Part shown: positions 42,402-50,240 of the stretch, piece by piece
How the letters are laid out: each line of letters begins with the position of its first letter
How positions within the stretch are numbered: position 1 is the first letter of the stretch
NCBI GenBank assembly: GCA_934464775.1
Contig: CAKSKG010000001.1
Location: 124,001-188,000 of the forward strand
Source: an uncultured Oscillospiraceae bacterium
Lineage (GTDB): Bacteria; Bacillota; Clostridia; Oscillospirales; Ruminococcaceae
Length of the DNA stretch: 64,000 bases
Direction: 5' to 3'
Translations under genes and position numbers: made by a program
Notes under the pieces: generated by a model
What the model was told of the DNA's origin: nothing
Database searches by the model: none
Seen by the model: only the letters and a program-made list of their open reading frames with translations

Positions 42402-43340
42402 TCACGTCCTGCATATGGGACGAATGTACTTCCAGTACCTTTTGCAGTCATGATAAAAATAAAATATTCTTCCCGCCGCCGTATCGAGACGACAGCCCGA
42501 TGCTTCATAGTCAAAAGCCTTCATAGCCTTTTCTATGCGCTCCTCCACAAGCGAATTTTCCGTTTCATAGTCAAAAGGACCGTGCTCAAAAACGATATAT
42601 TCGCCCTCGGGGATCTCCGTCATTATCATATTCGGCGGTATCTCGCCGTCATAGTCCGCAGGCAGCCGCACACCATAGCATTCCGCCAGCGGTATTCCCC
42701 AGGTGCATATCCTGCCGGCAGGGTCGTTCAGATACGCCATGACCTGACCGCTGCCGTCGTCAAGCTTACCTTTTATGCTGTCCAGCAGCCTGCATACAGT
42801 ATCAAAATCCTGCCCCTTGATCCGGTTCTGCTTCTGCCAGAAATCATAATATCCGATGCTTTCGTAATTTCTGATATGCAGGAATTTATGCTTGGGGATA
42901 GTCACAAAATAGGTCTTTACATTTTCCACTGCTTCACTGCATTCTCCGCTTTCGGCAAGATAGCAGTCAAAGGGCTTTAAGACTGTCCTGAGAGCAACGG
43001 GAACAGGTCTGCGGCGGTACTCCGCAGGCGTTATCCCGTAGGCTTCGGAAAATGCCCTTGTGAATGCTTCATGAGATGAAAAGCCGTAATCAAGGGCAAT
43101 ATCCAGTATGTTCCTGTCGGTATCACGGAGCTGCTCCAACGAAAAGGCAAGCCGTCTGTACCGCAGAAAATCCTTTAATGTCATGCCCGATATCTCACGG
43201 AATTTCCTTGAAAAATAATACTCCGAATAGCCCGAATTTTCCGCAAGACGCTTTAACACAAGTGCCTCATCATCGTGACTTTTTATGCATCCGTCTATCC
43301 ATTTTATCAGCTGCTCGAAATTGATATTCCACCCGTTCAT
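42402..43340 (-). CDS. AraC-family regulator with GyrI-like effector domain
   Basis: A 312-residue regulator. The DNA-binding AraC/XylS domain is at the N-terminus (about 8-110), with the second helix-turn-helix around DIALDYGFSSHEAFTRAFSEAYGITPAEYRR. The C-terminal half (about 140-312) is a GyrI/SOUL-like small-molecule binding fold. This order matches Rob/BmrR-like AraC regulators that sense drugs and often control efflux pumps. It lies directly upstream of the exporter pair in the same direction, so it may control them, though the operator there looks more like a MarR site. The start has a good GGAGG site; an extended -10 (TGATATAAT) lies upstream near 43365. Confidence 0.88.
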   Translation of the reverse strand: MNGWNINFEQLIKWIDGCIKSHDDEALVLKRLAENSGYSEYYFSRKFREISGMTLKDFLRYRRLAFSLEQLRDTDRNILDIALDYGFSSHEAFTRAFSEAYGITPAEYRRRPVPVALRTVLKPFDCYLAESGECSEAVENVKTYFVTIPKHKFLHIRNYESIGYYDFWQKQNRIKGQDFDTVCRLLDSIKGKLDDGSGQVMAYLNDPAGRICTWGIPLAECYGVRLPADYDGEIPPNMIMTEIPEGEYIVFEHGPFDYETENSLVEERIEKAMKAFDYEASGCRLDTAAGRIFYFYHDCKRYWKYIRPICRT

Positions 43341-43380
43341 TTCAATGCCTCCTTTTATGCTTTTATTATATCACGGATTT

Positions 43381-44328
43381 TTATTCTCCGCTTGATTTTG
43401 GTTGCGCTTCCGTATTTTTATCACGGAACAAAAGGAAAGCGGCAGCCGTCATCACAATAAATCCTGCGGCAGCTTCAAAGGGAAATTTTATTATGGAATC
43501 GGACGGAATTATCATCGGCAGCGCTGCTATCGCTCCGCATGGCGGAAAATACAGCTTCATTTTATGTATCGCAAAAAGTATCACACCGCATGAAACCGTC
43601 ACCGCAAGAGTAAGGGGCAGTCCCGCTGCTTCGGCTATCAGCAGCCTTGAAGCCGCTCCCGAAAATGCCGCAATAGCTATCAGCAGTACGGCGTCCTTAG
43701 CCCGTTTTTTCAGCTTTGATGCAGGCTTTGTCATTTCCGCAAAGCCCACAAGAAGCGGCGGTGCGATAAAGAATATCTCATGAGTAACGGCAGGAAGTAT
43801 GCATATTATCCACATCACGGCAAGCTGTTTCAGCCGAAGCTTTATCAGCTCTGCGCTTATTCTGCACGGAGTATACTCATTTTTCTCACGGATACCTGCC
43901 TTTTCAAGCATGAACTGCGACAGAAGTATCACAGATGTCATTATCACTACCGAAATAATATATATCACGCTTTTCGTCTGCAAAAGTATCGGCAGAACAC
44001 ACGCCGATACCGCAGGGACAAATTCCGTCCGTGACAGTGCTATGCATATAAATGCGGCGGCTATGCCGAGCGGCACCTGAAACACAAGCGGCAAAGGAAC
44101 AAATCTCACTATCCCCACACCCAGCACCGCCGATGCGGTTATCGTCAGCAAAAGCCGCAGCCGTGACGTATTCCATGCCTGCTTCGGAGCAGCAAGCGCA
44201 CCGACGGCTATTGCCGTTATCTCGGGAAATATTATCTCTTTTTCGCCCGTAAGCTCCGCTGCAAGCGTCATGAGAACAGCCGTCAGCAGAGATATTATAT
44301 AGGGCAGAAGCGATTTTATCTTTTTCAT
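43381..44328 (-). CDS. Multi-helix membrane protein (HPP-like)
   Basis: A protein of about 315 residues with roughly ten hydrophobic segments and short loops. The two halves each contain a stretch around a conserved FP..AAI or FPP.GAIA.LP pattern (EIIFPEITAIAVGALAAPKQAW and LYFPPCGAIAALPMI), similar to HPP-family integral membrane proteins, some of which transport nitrite. That call is tentative. ATG 44328 is chosen because AGGA lies ten bases upstream; two other in-frame ATGs are further upstream. No clear partner is present. Confidence 0.68.
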   Translation of the reverse strand: MKKIKSLLPYIISLLTAVLMTLAAELTGEKEIIFPEITAIAVGALAAPKQAWNTSRLRLLLTITASAVLGVGIVRFVPLPLVFQVPLGIAAAFICIALSRTEFVPAVSACVLPILLQTKSVIYIISVVIMTSVILLSQFMLEKAGIREKNEYTPCRISAELIKLRLKQLAVMWIICILPAVTHEIFFIAPPLLVGFAEMTKPASKLKKRAKDAVLLIAIAAFSGAASRLLIAEAAGLPLTLAVTVSCGVILFAIHKMKLYFPPCGAIAALPMIIPSDSIIKFPFEAAAGFIVMTAAAFLLFRDKNTEAQPKSSGE

Positions 44329-44395
44329 ATTCATTTTTCCTGCGGTATGCAGACCTTTCATAGCCCATTTTAAGAAAATCACAAATCAAACAAAA

Positions 44396-44424
44396 GCAGT
44401 GCCGTAAAATCCCTGCGGCACTGC
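44396..44424 (-). terminator. Terminator after the DNA glycosylase gene
   Basis: GCAGTGCCG (44396-44404) pairs with CGGCACTGC (44416-44424), followed on the minus strand by TTTTGTTTG. Confidence 0.72.
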
Positions 44425-44431
44425 CTTAAAG

Positions 44432-44941
44432 TCACTTTGCAATAAATCTCCACGGAATGTCCCTGTACTCGGGAGTGGCATAATCTATCCCGACACGGGG
44501 CGCAGTGATTATTTCGGGACGTACGCCGTCGTCGCATATGCGTATCCTTGGATTGCCGACAAAGCTTTCGCCGTTGAATGATTTGTCTATCCCAATGGCT
44601 TTTGTCAGCTTGGCAGGTCCATTGTATACCTCGCAGCTTCTGAAAAGCACGCCTTGGGGCTGTTCTTCCTCACCCGTGATAACATTCATCAGCCAGTGTA
44701 TACCGTAGCACAGATACACATATATCACGCCCGATCTGCCGAAAAGCAGCTCCGTTCTTGGAGTACGTCCCTTTGAAGCATGGCAGGCGGTATCCTCGAT
44801 GCCTCTGTAAGCCTCCGTCTCATTTATGCGGAGCAGCTTCTCGCTGCCGTCCTCAAAGGTCCTGACGATAAGCTTTCCCACAAGATCGGGAGCCACATCA
44901 AGGCAGTCACGGTGAAAAAATTCTTCTCCGAGAGTTGTCAC
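44432..44941 (-). CDS. mpg: DNA-3-methyladenine glycosylase (AAG/Mpg family)
   Basis: A 169-residue base-excision repair enzyme that removes alkylated purines. It belongs to the mammalian-type AAG fold. Family motifs are the N-terminal FFHRDCLDVAPDLVGK, the catalytic ETEAYRG with the general-base Glu near residue 42, the RTPRTELLFGRSGVIYVYLCYGIHWLMNV block, and GPAKLTKA. It is slightly shorter than bacterial homologues (about 190-200). An AAAAGAGGTGTTTGTG segment supplies the ribosome site. Mobile element family B copy 2 is inserted directly upstream and may separate the gene from its original promoter. Confidence 0.93.
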   Translation of the reverse strand: MTTLGEEFFHRDCLDVAPDLVGKLIVRTFEDGSEKLLRINETEAYRGIEDTACHASKGRTPRTELLFGRSGVIYVYLCYGIHWLMNVITGEEEQPQGVLFRSCEVYNGPAKLTKAIGIDKSFNGESFVGNPRIRICDDGVRPEIITAPRVGIDYATPEYRDIPWRFIAK

Positions 44942-44962
44942 ACAAACACCTCTTTTTTATTA

Positions 44963-45124
44963 GAACCTGTCTTCACAAGCGTATACGCACGTCTTTTCGG
45001 CAAATTTTGCCTTAGACTGCGTTAAAAATCCTTGCCGGGCGGCAAGCCCGCCTGCGGATTTTTGCCTTGTCTTAGACAAAATTATGCTCGAAAATCCGCA
45101 CACATTTCTTGTGAAGACAGGTTC
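44963..45124 (+). mobile_element. Palindromic MITE family B, copy 2
   Basis: A 162-bp element with terminal inverted repeats GAACCTGTCTTCACAAG, flanked by TTA direct repeats (44960-44962 and 45125-45127). It is the reverse orientation of copy 1 and about 80 percent similar by eye. It can fold into one long imperfect hairpin and carries no gene. It lies between the RqcH gene and the DNA glycosylase gene. Confidence 0.83.
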
Positions 45125-45162
45125 TTAATGCATGATTATTATTTGCTGTCAGCCCGAAAATA

Positions 45163-46926
45163 TCAGTTTTCCATGCTGCGGACTTCATCTGCATCAAAGG
45201 GCTTGACATAAACGGTCCTGTTTCCCGTAAATATCACCTTTCCGGGCTTTGAACCCGCAGGCTTTTTCACCAGCTTCACGGGCACATAATCAACAGGCAC
45301 CTGCGAGGAGCTTTTCGCCTTGCTGTGATATGCCGCAAGACGTGCCGCAAACATTACCGTTTCATCGGGCGGATTTGTCCCGTGGGTGAAAATGATAACA
45401 TGAGAGCCGGGAATATCCTTTGTGTGGAGCCAGATATCCGTCTTTTCTGCGGTTTTCAGCGTAAGCTTGTCGTTCTGGATATTGTTTCTTCCAACGGCTA
45501 TCTTATATCCGTCGGGAGATGTGAACATGATAGGCGGCTTTGTTTTTGGCGGCTTTGCCTTGCCCTTTCCGCCTCTGATATAGCCCTGCTCCGCCAGCTC
45601 CGCTCTGAGCTCGGCAATTTCTTCCTCGCCCTCGGCACGGGTCAGCGCGTCGAATACACTTTCGATATACGCCAGCTCTTCCTCGCCTGCCGCTATCTGC
45701 TTTGTCAGCACCTTTTCGGCAGTGTCCGCCTTGCGGTATTCGCCGTAATACTTCTGCATATTCTGTGACGGAGTAAGCCTGCGGTCAAGCTCAATGGAGA
45801 TCATCGGCATATTTTCATCATAGAAATTTTCAACGTCGATATGTCCCATTCCCTTTTCGATGCGGTAAATATTTGCGGAGATAAGGTCGCCTTTCAGCTT
45901 GAGAAGATCTCTTTCTGCCGAGATTTTCAGCTCCTCACGCTGAGCCGCAAGACGTCGGGAGATACGGTCTGTGGTATTCAGCAGCAGCCTGTACATATCG
46001 TTTGCACGCTGCTTCATTCGTGCAAGGCTGTCCCTCTCGCTGTAAAAATAATCAAGAGCGGCGCCTGCGCTCGGCAGCTCCTTTGTGACCATAAGAGCGC
46101 CGTACTGATGTATCTCGATAAAGGAAAAATCCTTCAGCATTCCGTCCTTGTCCTTGACAACGGTAAAATGGCATTCATTATTTTCAATGGCATTTTTCGT
46201 TCTGTTTATCACGAAGCAGAGCCTGTCAATGGTATCATCATCAAGGGTATACAGCGTAACATCAGAGCCTTTTCCCGCATAAAACACCCACTCACGGGCA
46301 AGCAGCGGCGATATTCCCTCGAATATTTTTATCAGCGCCTTTGGCAGCTGCATATCGCATACGGCTTTCTGCTTTTCCAACGCAGCTATGATATCATCCT
46401 TTTCGCAGGTGAGAAAATTCAGGCGTTCCTCTCTCGGCGGAAGATGATAGGTCATTCCGGGAAGAACCATTCTTTCACGGGACATCTCACCGTCAACACG
46501 CTTGATGCTGTCGATTATTTTTCCCTCGCCGTTTACGATTATCATGTTGGAATACTTGCCCATGATCTCGCAGGCAAGAGTTACCGTAACGATATCACCC
46601 AGCTCGTTCACTGCCTCAAAATCAAGATAAAGTATGCGTTCAAGTCCGTCCTGACGGACATTTATCAGCTTTCCGTTTCCCAGATGCTTTCTGAGAAGCA
46701 TACAGAACATCGGCGGCACCTTGGGATTTTCCGCAGGTATTTCGGTAAGATGCACTCTTGCCGATGAAGCCGAAGCGGATATCAGCAGCTTATAGCCTCC
46801 CGTGCGTGTTCGCAGACCTATCATTATCTCCTCTCGGGAGGGCTGATGTATCTTGTCGATACGTCCGCCGATAAGCGGCATAAGCTGCTTTTTTATAGTA
46901 TAAAGATATGCTCCGTCAAGAGCCAT
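45163..46926 (-). CDS. rqcH: RqcH (NFACT family ribosome quality control factor)
   Basis: A 587-residue NFACT protein. RqcH binds stalled 50S subunits and adds alanine tails to nascent chains, marking them for degradation. The N-terminal NFACT-N domain contains GGRIDKIHQPSREEI and LLISASASSARVHLTE, the coiled coil is at about 280-430, and NFACT-R is at about 450-560 with the conserved DIWLHTKDIPGSHVII motif. Older databases call this family fibronectin-binding protein A. It is not an adhesin here: there is no signal peptide. An AAGGAA site precedes the start. A recombinase gene lies 24 bp upstream in the same direction. Confidence 0.93.
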   Translation of the reverse strand: MALDGAYLYTIKKQLMPLIGGRIDKIHQPSREEIMIGLRTRTGGYKLLISASASSARVHLTEIPAENPKVPPMFCMLLRKHLGNGKLINVRQDGLERILYLDFEAVNELGDIVTVTLACEIMGKYSNMIIVNGEGKIIDSIKRVDGEMSRERMVLPGMTYHLPPREERLNFLTCEKDDIIAALEKQKAVCDMQLPKALIKIFEGISPLLAREWVFYAGKGSDVTLYTLDDDTIDRLCFVINRTKNAIENNECHFTVVKDKDGMLKDFSFIEIHQYGALMVTKELPSAGAALDYFYSERDSLARMKQRANDMYRLLLNTTDRISRRLAAQREELKISAERDLLKLKGDLISANIYRIEKGMGHIDVENFYDENMPMISIELDRRLTPSQNMQKYYGEYRKADTAEKVLTKQIAAGEEELAYIESVFDALTRAEGEEEIAELRAELAEQGYIRGGKGKAKPPKTKPPIMFTSPDGYKIAVGRNNIQNDKLTLKTAEKTDIWLHTKDIPGSHVIIFTHGTNPPDETVMFAARLAAYHSKAKSSSQVPVDYVPVKLVKKPAGSKPGKVIFTGNRTVYVKPFDADEVRSMEN

Positions 46927-46949
46927 AATATCATTCCTTTCTTATGCCT

Positions 46950-47945
46950 TTACTTTTTGCGGCGAGTCTCGTCGGCAAGAGGGTTTGAATCCAGCGCCGC
47001 ACGGACATTATCGTTGGCAAGATGAGTATAAATTTCGGTAGTCACGGTGCTTGCGTGTCCCAGCACCTCTTTCAGCACAAGGGTATCAACTCCGCCGTAC
47101 TGATACATAAGCGTAGCCGCCGTGTGCCGCAGCTTATGGGTGGACAAGCCCTGATGATCCAGATTGCAGGCTTTCAGCGCATTTTCCACTATCTGCTGAA
47201 CTCTGCGCCTGCTTATCCTCCTGCCCTGCTTGCTTATGAAAAGCGCATTCGGCTCGGAATCTATCTGCGGACGGACTTCAAGATACTGCTCCAGCACATC
47301 TCTGCACGCCCTGTTTATATGGATTATTCGCTCCTTGTTGCCCTTTCCCAGCAGGCGCATGGTGTCTTCACGGAAATTGATATCCTGTATATTCAGTCCC
47401 ACAAGCTCCGCCAGACGCATTCCGCAGTTGATAAAAAGCGTGATGATGCAATAGTCCCTGATATAATCATCGTTGGAATCTTCGGGGATATGTTCCAGCA
47501 GCGCACGGCTCTCGTCCAGTCCCAGATATTTCGGCTTTGATTTTTTGATAGAGGGACCCTCCGCATATTCGGTAGGGTCATGGTCGCATTCATATCCCTC
47601 CACCTTATCCTGACAAAGCGCCTTGTAAAATGTTTTCAGCGCAGATAATTTTCTTGCACGGCTGCGTTCGTTGTTCTGCCTGTCGGTGGCGGCAAAGTCG
47701 ATAAAGCCGTATATGTCATGGATAGTGGCATTCTGCACCGTTTCAAAGGGCAGATCCTTTATCGGGATCTCCTCAAAGGGCATATCCTTCGGTATATCAC
47801 GGGTCGCCCATGCCAGATAGCGCAGATACATTCTTATATCACGGTAATATGCCTCGATAGTGCGCTCCGAACGCCCCTTGATTATCCTAAGATAAGTAAT
47901 AAATCCCCTTAAATAAGGGGGTATTTCCCTTACATCTATCGGCAT
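46950..47945 (-). CDS. Tyrosine recombinase XerC/XerD type
   Basis: A 331-residue tyrosine recombinase. The N-terminal core-binding SAM-like domain (about 10-115) is followed by the catalytic domain with R177, K201, H270, R273, H297 and the nucleophile Y306, all at the expected spacing. Its length and lack of an excisionase or phage neighbours fit the chromosome dimer resolution enzyme (XerC, XerD or XerA-like) rather than a phage integrase, and RqcH next door is a housekeeping gene. A small insertion of about 20 residues near 120-135 (GYECDHDPTEYAEGPSIKKS) is normal for this group. The start has AAAGGAG eight bases upstream. No dif-like site was identified in the window. Confidence 0.9.
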   Translation of the reverse strand: MPIDVREIPPYLRGFITYLRIIKGRSERTIEAYYRDIRMYLRYLAWATRDIPKDMPFEEIPIKDLPFETVQNATIHDIYGFIDFAATDRQNNERSRARKLSALKTFYKALCQDKVEGYECDHDPTEYAEGPSIKKSKPKYLGLDESRALLEHIPEDSNDDYIRDYCIITLFINCGMRLAELVGLNIQDINFREDTMRLLGKGNKERIIHINRACRDVLEQYLEVRPQIDSEPNALFISKQGRRISRRRVQQIVENALKACNLDHQGLSTHKLRHTAATLMYQYGGVDTLVLKEVLGHASTVTTEIYTHLANDNVRAALDSNPLADETRRKK

Positions 47946-48021
47946 GGAACAAACTCCTTTCCGTACATAATTTTATGCTTCCGCGTCAATAATAAAAATA
48001 TCATTGAAACGGAGGCATATC

Positions 48022-48750
48022 ATGGATATAGTATTCTCACTCATTCAGGTTTTTTTCACGTCCGTCGGCTCGATAATCGTACTTTTTCTGCTGACAAAGC
48101 TTATCGGAAACAAGCAGGTATCGCAGCTGAATATGTTCGATTACATCAACGGCATAACTATCGGCTCCATAGCCGCAGAAATGGCGACTTCACTTGAAAC
48201 GGATTTTCTCATGCCGCTGCTGGCAATGGTAATATACGGACTCACCGCATTCGGGCTGTCCTATATCGCAGGAAAATCCGTCCGTGCAAGACGGCTCATA
48301 AACGGCAGGTCGATAATCCTTTACGACAACGGCAAGCTGTATTTCGACAATTTCAAAAAATCAAAGCTGGATATAAACGAATTTCTTATCCAGTGCCGCA
48401 TCGCAGGATATTTTGATCTTTCGCAGGTGCAGACCGTTATCCTTGAAGCAAACGGAAGTGTTTCCGTGCTGCCCATGTCATCGGACCGTCCCGTAACACC
48501 TGCCGATCTGGGCATTGAAAAGAAAAAGGAGACTGCTCCCATCGCCGTTATAATCGACGGAGAGATACAGCAGCTTAATCTTAAACAGGCAGGCAAGGAC
48601 GTAAAATGGCTGGAAAAGCAGCTCCGTGCAAACGGCGTAAAAAATGCCTCAGAAGTATTTCTTGCAACTGCGGGAGATGACAACACCCTCACTGCCTATG
48701 TCCGCATAACCGGCAAAAAGGATACTCCCGAAAACGATATATTTTTATGA
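48022..48750 (+). CDS. DUF421 (YetF-like) membrane protein
   Basis: A 242-residue protein of the DUF421/YetF family. Three membrane helices (about 5-25, 40-60, 62-80) precede a cytoplasmic beta-rich domain with the family motifs RRLINGRSIILYDNGK and LDINEFLIQCRIAGYFDLSQVQTVILEANGSVSVLP. Related Bacillus proteins of spore membranes (YetF, YrbG) are implicated in germination, but function is not defined. Start: the ATG follows GGAGG by seven bases; an in-frame TTG 18 bases upstream overlaps that site. It is divergent from the recombinase gene and convergent with a small DUF4250 gene. Confidence 0.88.
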   Translation: MDIVFSLIQVFFTSVGSIIVLFLLTKLIGNKQVSQLNMFDYINGITIGSIAAEMATSLETDFLMPLLAMVIYGLTAFGLSYIAGKSVRARRLINGRSIILYDNGKLYFDNFKKSKLDINEFLIQCRIAGYFDLSQVQTVILEANGSVSVLPMSSDRPVTPADLGIEKKKETAPIAVIIDGEIQQLNLKQAGKDVKWLEKQLRANGVKNASEVFLATAGDDNTLTAYVRITGKKDTPENDIFL

Positions 48751-48753
48751 TCA

Positions 48754-48930
48754 TTATTTGAATCTGTTGTGCTCGGGGCTGTACTCATAGCCGATAGAAC
48801 GAAGCTTTTCGATTATTTCGTTCTTATCCGCTTCGGTATCGTCGCAGAATGCGTCCAGACTGGGATACTTGTCACGGAGTTGAGTATTTATATAGCTTAA
48901 AAGAATAGCGGGATCCTTTGGTATCGACAT
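48754..48930 (-). CDS. DUF4250 small protein
   Basis: A 58-residue protein: it begins MSIPKDPAILLSYINTQLRD, continues KYPSLDAFCDD and ends IGYEYSPEHNRFK, which is the pattern of the DUF4250 family found across Clostridia. It is a small helical, charged protein without signal or membrane segment, and its function is unknown. AAAGG precedes the start codon, which lies six bases past the stop of the histidine phosphatase gene, so the two genes are co-transcribed. Confidence 0.82.
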   Translation of the reverse strand: MSIPKDPAILLSYINTQLRDKYPSLDAFCDDTEADKNEIIEKLRSIGYEYSPEHNRFK

Positions 48931-48936
48931 AAAAAA

Positions 48937-49524
48937 TCAACCTTTCATAGCAGGTATTTCCGAGAAAATATCATATTCCTGCGCATTCAGAAACTGCTGT
49001 CCCTCAAAATCCATTCGGACGATATGAGGCATCAGCGGACGTATGCGTGCAAAATCCGCATAGCCGAATTCAGGCATATAATAATTCATTATCGTGCAGA
49101 GAGATGTGCCGTGAGTTCCCACGGCAATGCGCTTTCCTCGGTACTCGGAAAGAATTTTCCTCATTGCGGAAATGTTCCGCCGCTGAACTGCCGCCAGCGA
49201 CTCGCCGCCCTCCAGTGAAAAATCAAAATCCTCCCACTGTCTGCGGCAGAAGGCTTCAAAATCGGTGAGCCATTCCCTGCCCACTCGACGCTCCCGCAGG
49301 TCGGAGATTATCTTTATCCTGAAATTATAAGCGTCGGCAAAATCACGGAGCGTATCCACCGCACGGATATACGGACTGGATATAACGGCGTCGATATGCT
49401 TATCCGCAAGAAATTTTGTAACGCAGGGACAAGCCGCCTCCCCCTTTGGTGAAAGCTGACGGAAGCTCTCGCTGCGTTCGGAATAATCGGTTTCGGCGTG
49501 GCGCACAAAATAAAGTCTTGTCAT
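48937..49524 (-). CDS. Histidine phosphatase family protein
   Basis: A 195-residue phosphoglycerate mutase-like phosphatase. The catalytic RHAE motif is R8-H9 in FVRHAETDY, and the second His is in the C-terminal AVGTHGTSLC segment. It probably acts on a small phosphorylated substrate such as a sugar phosphate or alpha-ribazole phosphate, or on phosphoserine; sequence alone does not say. It lies between a DUF1877 gene and a DUF4250 gene in one transcript. Confidence 0.9.
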   Translation of the reverse strand: MTRLYFVRHAETDYSERSESFRQLSPKGEAACPCVTKFLADKHIDAVISSPYIRAVDTLRDFADAYNFRIKIISDLRERRVGREWLTDFEAFCRRQWEDFDFSLEGGESLAAVQRRNISAMRKILSEYRGKRIAVGTHGTSLCTIMNYYMPEFGYADFARIRPLMPHIVRMDFEGQQFLNAQEYDIFSEIPAMKG

Positions 49525-49545
49525 AGCTCCATACCCCCGAAACGA

Positions 49546-50028
49546 TCAGTAAATGCTTACGATAACACCCTTTCCGCAGGAAGCGGCAGCGGCGTAAAAC
49601 ACACGAAGCTCACCGAAAGCCTCACGAAGCTCGTCCTTGATGTCCATAGGATCCTCGTCCCAGATATCGGGATAGATCTCCTTTGCGGAAAAATCCTTTC
49701 CGCTGTAAGTTTTCAGCGCAGCTTCAAAATCAATTTTTCCCAGAGTCTCGGCGATCTCGGCAGTCCTTTCGGGCAGGATATAGCTTATCATATCCTCGGA
49801 AGAAATGATATGCTCGCCGAATATGGCAATGCTGATGATATCATTGCCGTCAGGCTCGGTCTTTTTTGTAAGAAGATAATGCAGACCGTCCCATAGCTTG
49901 TCGATGTCGCATACGCCGTCATCGTCCTCTTCCTGCATTTCTTCGATAGCTTCAAAATAATCGTCGGAATCAATAAGGCTGTCTATCTGCTCCTTATCAG
50001 CCCACTGATAGCACGCACACATACCCAT
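49546..50028 (-). CDS. DUF1877 (YfbM-like) protein
   Basis: A 160-residue acidic cytoplasmic protein. It begins MGMCACYQW and contains DKLWDGLHYLL and a central SEDMISYI segment; the DUF1877 family has the same pattern of an N-terminal MGM and a middle LDKxWxxLHxLL motif. The role is unknown; YfbM of E. coli is a monomer of similar length. Start choice: ATG 50028 lies eight bases after GGAGG. An in-frame ATG 15 bases upstream includes that site and is unlikely. It is first of a three-gene operon with the phosphatase and DUF4250 genes. Confidence 0.84.
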   Translation of the reverse strand: MGMCACYQWADKEQIDSLIDSDDYFEAIEEMQEEDDDGVCDIDKLWDGLHYLLTKKTEPDGNDIISIAIFGEHIISSEDMISYILPERTAEIAETLGKIDFEAALKTYSGKDFSAKEIYPDIWDEDPMDIKDELREAFGELRVFYAAAASCGKGVIVSIY

Positions 50029-50062
50029 AGCAAGTTCCTCCATATTAAATATACATATTTAT

Positions 50063-50091
50063 ATTATATCAAAATCTTTTCAAAATGTCAA
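50063..50091 (-). promoter_or_regulatory. Promoter of the DUF1877-phosphatase-DUF4250 operon
   Basis: On the minus strand TTGACA (50086-50091) and TATAAT (50063-50068), spacer 17 bp. Confidence 0.87.
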
Positions 50092-50122
50092 ATAAAACGG
50101 CACGGTCATATAACGTGCGGAC

Positions 50123-50178
50123 TTCTGCACAAAAAGTCAGTTTCCGCTGCGTGAAAGGCTATTGATTTTTGTGCAGAA
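50123..50178 (+). promoter_or_regulatory. Long inverted repeat at the GH43 promoter
   Basis: TTCTGCACAAAAA (50123-50135) and its exact complement TTTTTGTGCAGAA (50166-50178) are 30 bp apart. The second arm overlaps the -35 box and the spacer of the GH43 promoter. It is a candidate binding site for the AraC regulator encoded downstream. Confidence 0.6.
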
Positions 50179-50190
50179 ACGGCTTATAAT
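50162..50190 (+). promoter_or_regulatory. Promoter of the GH43-AraC operon
   Basis: TTGATT (50162-50167) and TATAAT (50185-50190), spacer 17 bp. The weak -35 fits an activator-dependent promoter. Confidence 0.75.
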
Positions 50191-50240
50191 AATTATTAAA
50201 TAAAACAAGCGGCATATACTGCTGCGGAACGGAGAAAATC

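Noticed and set aside
46950..47945. Phage or island integrase
   Set aside because: No attachment site, excisionase or phage genes are nearby, and length and neighbours fit a Xer-type housekeeping recombinase.
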